From: Lachnoclostridium sp.
GTDB lineage: Bacteria > Bacillota_A > Clostridia > Lachnospirales > Lachnospiraceae
Assembly: GCA_015057755.1 (NCBI GenBank)
Contig: SVDR01000084.1
Coordinates: forward strand, 1-7,844
Direction: 5' to 3'
Length of the DNA stretch: 7,844 nucleotides
In this document: positions 6,724 through 7,844 of the stretch, in pieces
Position numbering within the stretch: position 1 is the first letter of the stretch
Layout of the letters: each line of letters starts with the position of its first letter
Translations under genes and position numbers: made by a program
Notes under the pieces: model-generated
Databases searched by the model: none
The model's input: only the letters and a program-made list of their open reading frames with translations
What the model was told of the DNA's origin: nothing

Positions 6724-7215
6724 AACAAAAACAAACACAGAAAAAACAAAATCTAAGAAAAGGAGGTACGGACCACCGAGAACGTAAATGTCGTTTAGCT
6801 TTTAAAACTCCCTTAATTAAAAGACTAAACATAGGACAAACACAAAACCGGAAAAAAGATGAATAAAAAGATTAGATGATATTACTTAAAGATATGACGA
6901 GAAAGTATCAATAAGATAAATACAATAATCGATATGAAAAAGAAAAGAGAAAAAAGAACATTCAGATAAAACCGGCAGAGTGAAAAAGAAAAAATTAATA
7001 TAGAAAAGAAAAAAGTTCTAAAAACTATTTCGTAAAGAATTAGAAAAGAACAAAAAAAGAAAAATTTCCCTTAAAAAAATTTGGTAAAAGAGATAAACCC
7101 CAAATAAAAAACCAAAACGAAAGTATAAGGAGAATAAATAACCGATGAACATCGAAATGTAGAGTGGGTATCGAAAAAAAGTAAAGATTTTCGGTACCCA
7201 CTTAAAATTTGTCTT
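6724..7215 (+). ncRNA. candidate A-rich noncoding RNA, unknown family
   Basis: About 490 bases lie between a perfect promoter and a strong hairpin. I counted A and T in three 60-base stretches: 32 A and 12 T (6841-6900), 34 A and 11 T (6961-7020), 36 A and 13 T (7021-7080). The frames I read hold only tiny peptides, for example 6788-6805 (5 codons), 6859-6879 (MNKKIR), 6876-6914 (12 residues) and 6934-6969 (11 residues). A 9-nt perfect Shine-Dalgarno, AAAGGAGGT (6759-6767), has no start codon within normal distance. A 13-bp bulged hairpin lies at 6793-6830. It does not resemble tmRNA, RNase P RNA, SRP RNA or 6S RNA. A decayed intergenic region that kept a promoter is the alternative. Confidence 0.4.
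6793..6830 (+). other. bulged hairpin inside the A-rich unit
   Basis: GTTTAGCTTTTAA (6793-6805) pairs with TTAAAAG (6817-6823), a one-base bulge (A6824) and CTAAAC (6825-6830), giving 13 pairs around an 11-base loop containing CTCCC. It is one of the few T-containing stretches here, so the pairing is unlikely to reflect A-richness alone. CTCC in the loop could touch GGAG of the upstream Shine-Dalgarno (6762-6765). Confidence 0.5.
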
Positions 7216-7219
7216 TTTA
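7163..7219 (+). terminator. terminator closing the A-rich unit
   Basis: AGTGGGTATCGAAAA (7163-7177) and TTTTCGGTACCCACT (7188-7202) form a 15-bp stem with one G:U pair and a 10-base loop. It is followed by TTAAAATTTGTCTTTTTAT. The T-rich tail is on the plus strand; the minus-strand side lacks one. The hairpin lies between the A-rich unit and the converging radical SAM gene and could serve both imperfectly. Confidence 0.6.
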
Positions 7220-7222
7220 TAT

Positions 7223-7844
7223 CTATACGCCGCTGAGATCAAACGGAGGCGTATATTCTTCTTTTGCACTGCTTTTTTCCTGCATGTATCCGTGCACCAA
7301 TCCAAGCTCAATGGCTGTATCCAGAACTTTATGATATTCATAAGACGTAATGCGCCTGTTAATTTCCGGGAAGTCTGCGCTCTTGTGGAAAGGAGTATAC
7401 TGGCTCATCAGACTGACAAGAAATTTTCCCTCCGGAAGTGTATCCTTGATCCAGTGAAGAAGGCGGATGGAATCGTCTTTGGCTCCCGGAAGTACCATGT
7501 GGCGGATGATCACACCGCGATCGAGGAGATCCGGGTTTTGGCGATTCCAGGTTAAACCTCCGGTAAGGCGGATCATTTCTTCAATTGCTTTGGATGCGTG
7601 GGTAAAATAATCCCTTGCTTTGGAATATTTTGCTGACAGTCCGGAATCATAATATTTTAGATCCGGCAGATAAATATCTATGTAATCAGAATATTCCTGA
7701 ATGGTTTCCATGCGTTCATAGCCTCCACAGTTGTAGATAACCGGAATGGTCAGTTTGGAGCCGAGCAGGTCGAATGCTTCTTTAATAGAAGGAAGATAGT
7801 GGGTGGCAGTGACAAGGTTGATGTTGTGAGCGCCTTTTTCCTGG
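7223..7844 (-). CDS. radical SAM protein, PflX-like (COG1313), C-terminal part
   Basis: The frame runs open from the right edge to TAG at 7225-7223 and gives 206 residues. The Met at 7711 is internal, since translation continues in frame upstream of it with family-typical sequence. Visible motifs match the PflX/pyruvate formate-lyase-activating-enzyme-like radical SAM group: GAHNINLVTATHYLP (4-18 of the visible part), IPVIYNCGGYE (33-43), DIYLPDLKYYD (56-66), KYSKARDY (72-79), RGVIIRHMVLPG (109-120), VSLMSQYTP (143-151), and the C-terminal YTPPFDLSGV. The CxxxCxxC iron-sulphur motif would be upstream, beyond the window, so activity cannot be confirmed here. Such proteins are thought to use S-adenosylmethionine and a 4Fe-4S cluster; the substrate of this group is unknown. 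It converges on the A-rich unit. Confidence 0.87.
   Translation of the reverse strand, partial: QEKGAHNINLVTATHYLPSIKEAFDLLGSKLTIPVIYNCGGYERMETIQEYSDYIDIYLPDLKYYDSGLSAKYSKARDYFTHASKAIEEMIRLTGGLTWNRQNPDLLDRGVIIRHMVLPGAKDDSIRLLHWIKDTLPEGKFLVSLMSQYTPFHKSADFPEINRRITSYEYHKVLDTAIELGLVHGYMQEKSSAKEEYTPPFDLSGV

Noticed and set aside
6578..6832. Phe/Leu-rich minus-strand frame of 84 codons looking like a membrane peptide
   Set aside because: It is the antisense of A-rich DNA (AAA/GAA read backwards as TTT/TTC), overlaps the end of the palindrome and the consensus promoter, and shows no family motif.
6724..7160. CRISPR leader or type III antitoxin repeat array
   Set aside because: An A/T-rich stretch after a strong promoter suggested these, but there are no regular direct repeats and no cas or toxin gene adjacent.
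7018..7341. Minus-strand frame of 107 codons overlapping the end of the radical SAM gene
   Set aside because: It overlaps a gene with clear motifs in another frame, crosses the terminator hairpin, and its Phe-rich tail is explained by A-rich plus-strand DNA.

Overview
The window looks like chromosomal DNA of an anaerobic Firmicute, most likely Clostridia of the Lachnospiraceae type. That is an inference from moderate-GC genes, strong AGGAGG-like ribosome binding sites, U-tailed intrinsic terminators, and the particular forms of the serine enzymes, the LuxR-type regulator and the radical SAM protein. No marker gene allows a firmer placement.

Layout. Bases 1-234 hold two hairpins, the second a clear intrinsic terminator, then an extended -10 promoter. 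That promoter should drive a two-gene unit: glutaminase (glsA, 241-1158) and a 462-residue LuxR-type regulator with a helical repeat N-terminus (1207-2595). The 290-base gap after it (2596-2885) is rich in overlapping inverted repeats: a G-rich segment with two competing pairings, two overlapping hairpins that both end in T-runs, and a leader whose bases can pair with the ribosome binding site of the next gene. Then come leuB (2886-3968), alone and closed by its own terminator, and a serine operon with its own promoter: serC (4101-5183) and serA (5197-6360), 13 bases apart.

The last part is the unusual one. An imperfect palindrome of about 230 bp (6361-6590), resembling a MITE, begins at the first base after the serA stop codon. 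Next is a perfect-consensus sigma-A promoter (TTGACA, 17 bp, TATAAT) with A/T tracts upstream. It faces about 490 bases of extremely A-rich DNA with no open frame longer than about a dozen codons and a strong hairpin at its far end. This is a self-contained transcription unit without a protein gene, so it is a candidate noncoding RNA. It carries a perfect 9-nt Shine-Dalgarno sequence with no start codon at a usable distance. On the minus strand, entering from the right edge, is the C-terminal 206 residues of a radical SAM protein of the PflX (COG1313) type.

How the genes fit together. GlsA releases ammonia and glutamate from glutamine; SerA and SerC turn 3-phosphoglycerate into phosphoserine using glutamate as amino donor; LeuB does the oxidative decarboxylation step of leucine synthesis. 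The theme is amino-acid and nitrogen metabolism, with each unit separately promoted and terminated. No complete defence system, prophage, CRISPR array, tRNA or rRNA is visible. The best candidates for something undescribed are the A-rich RNA unit and the layered RNA structures before leuB.
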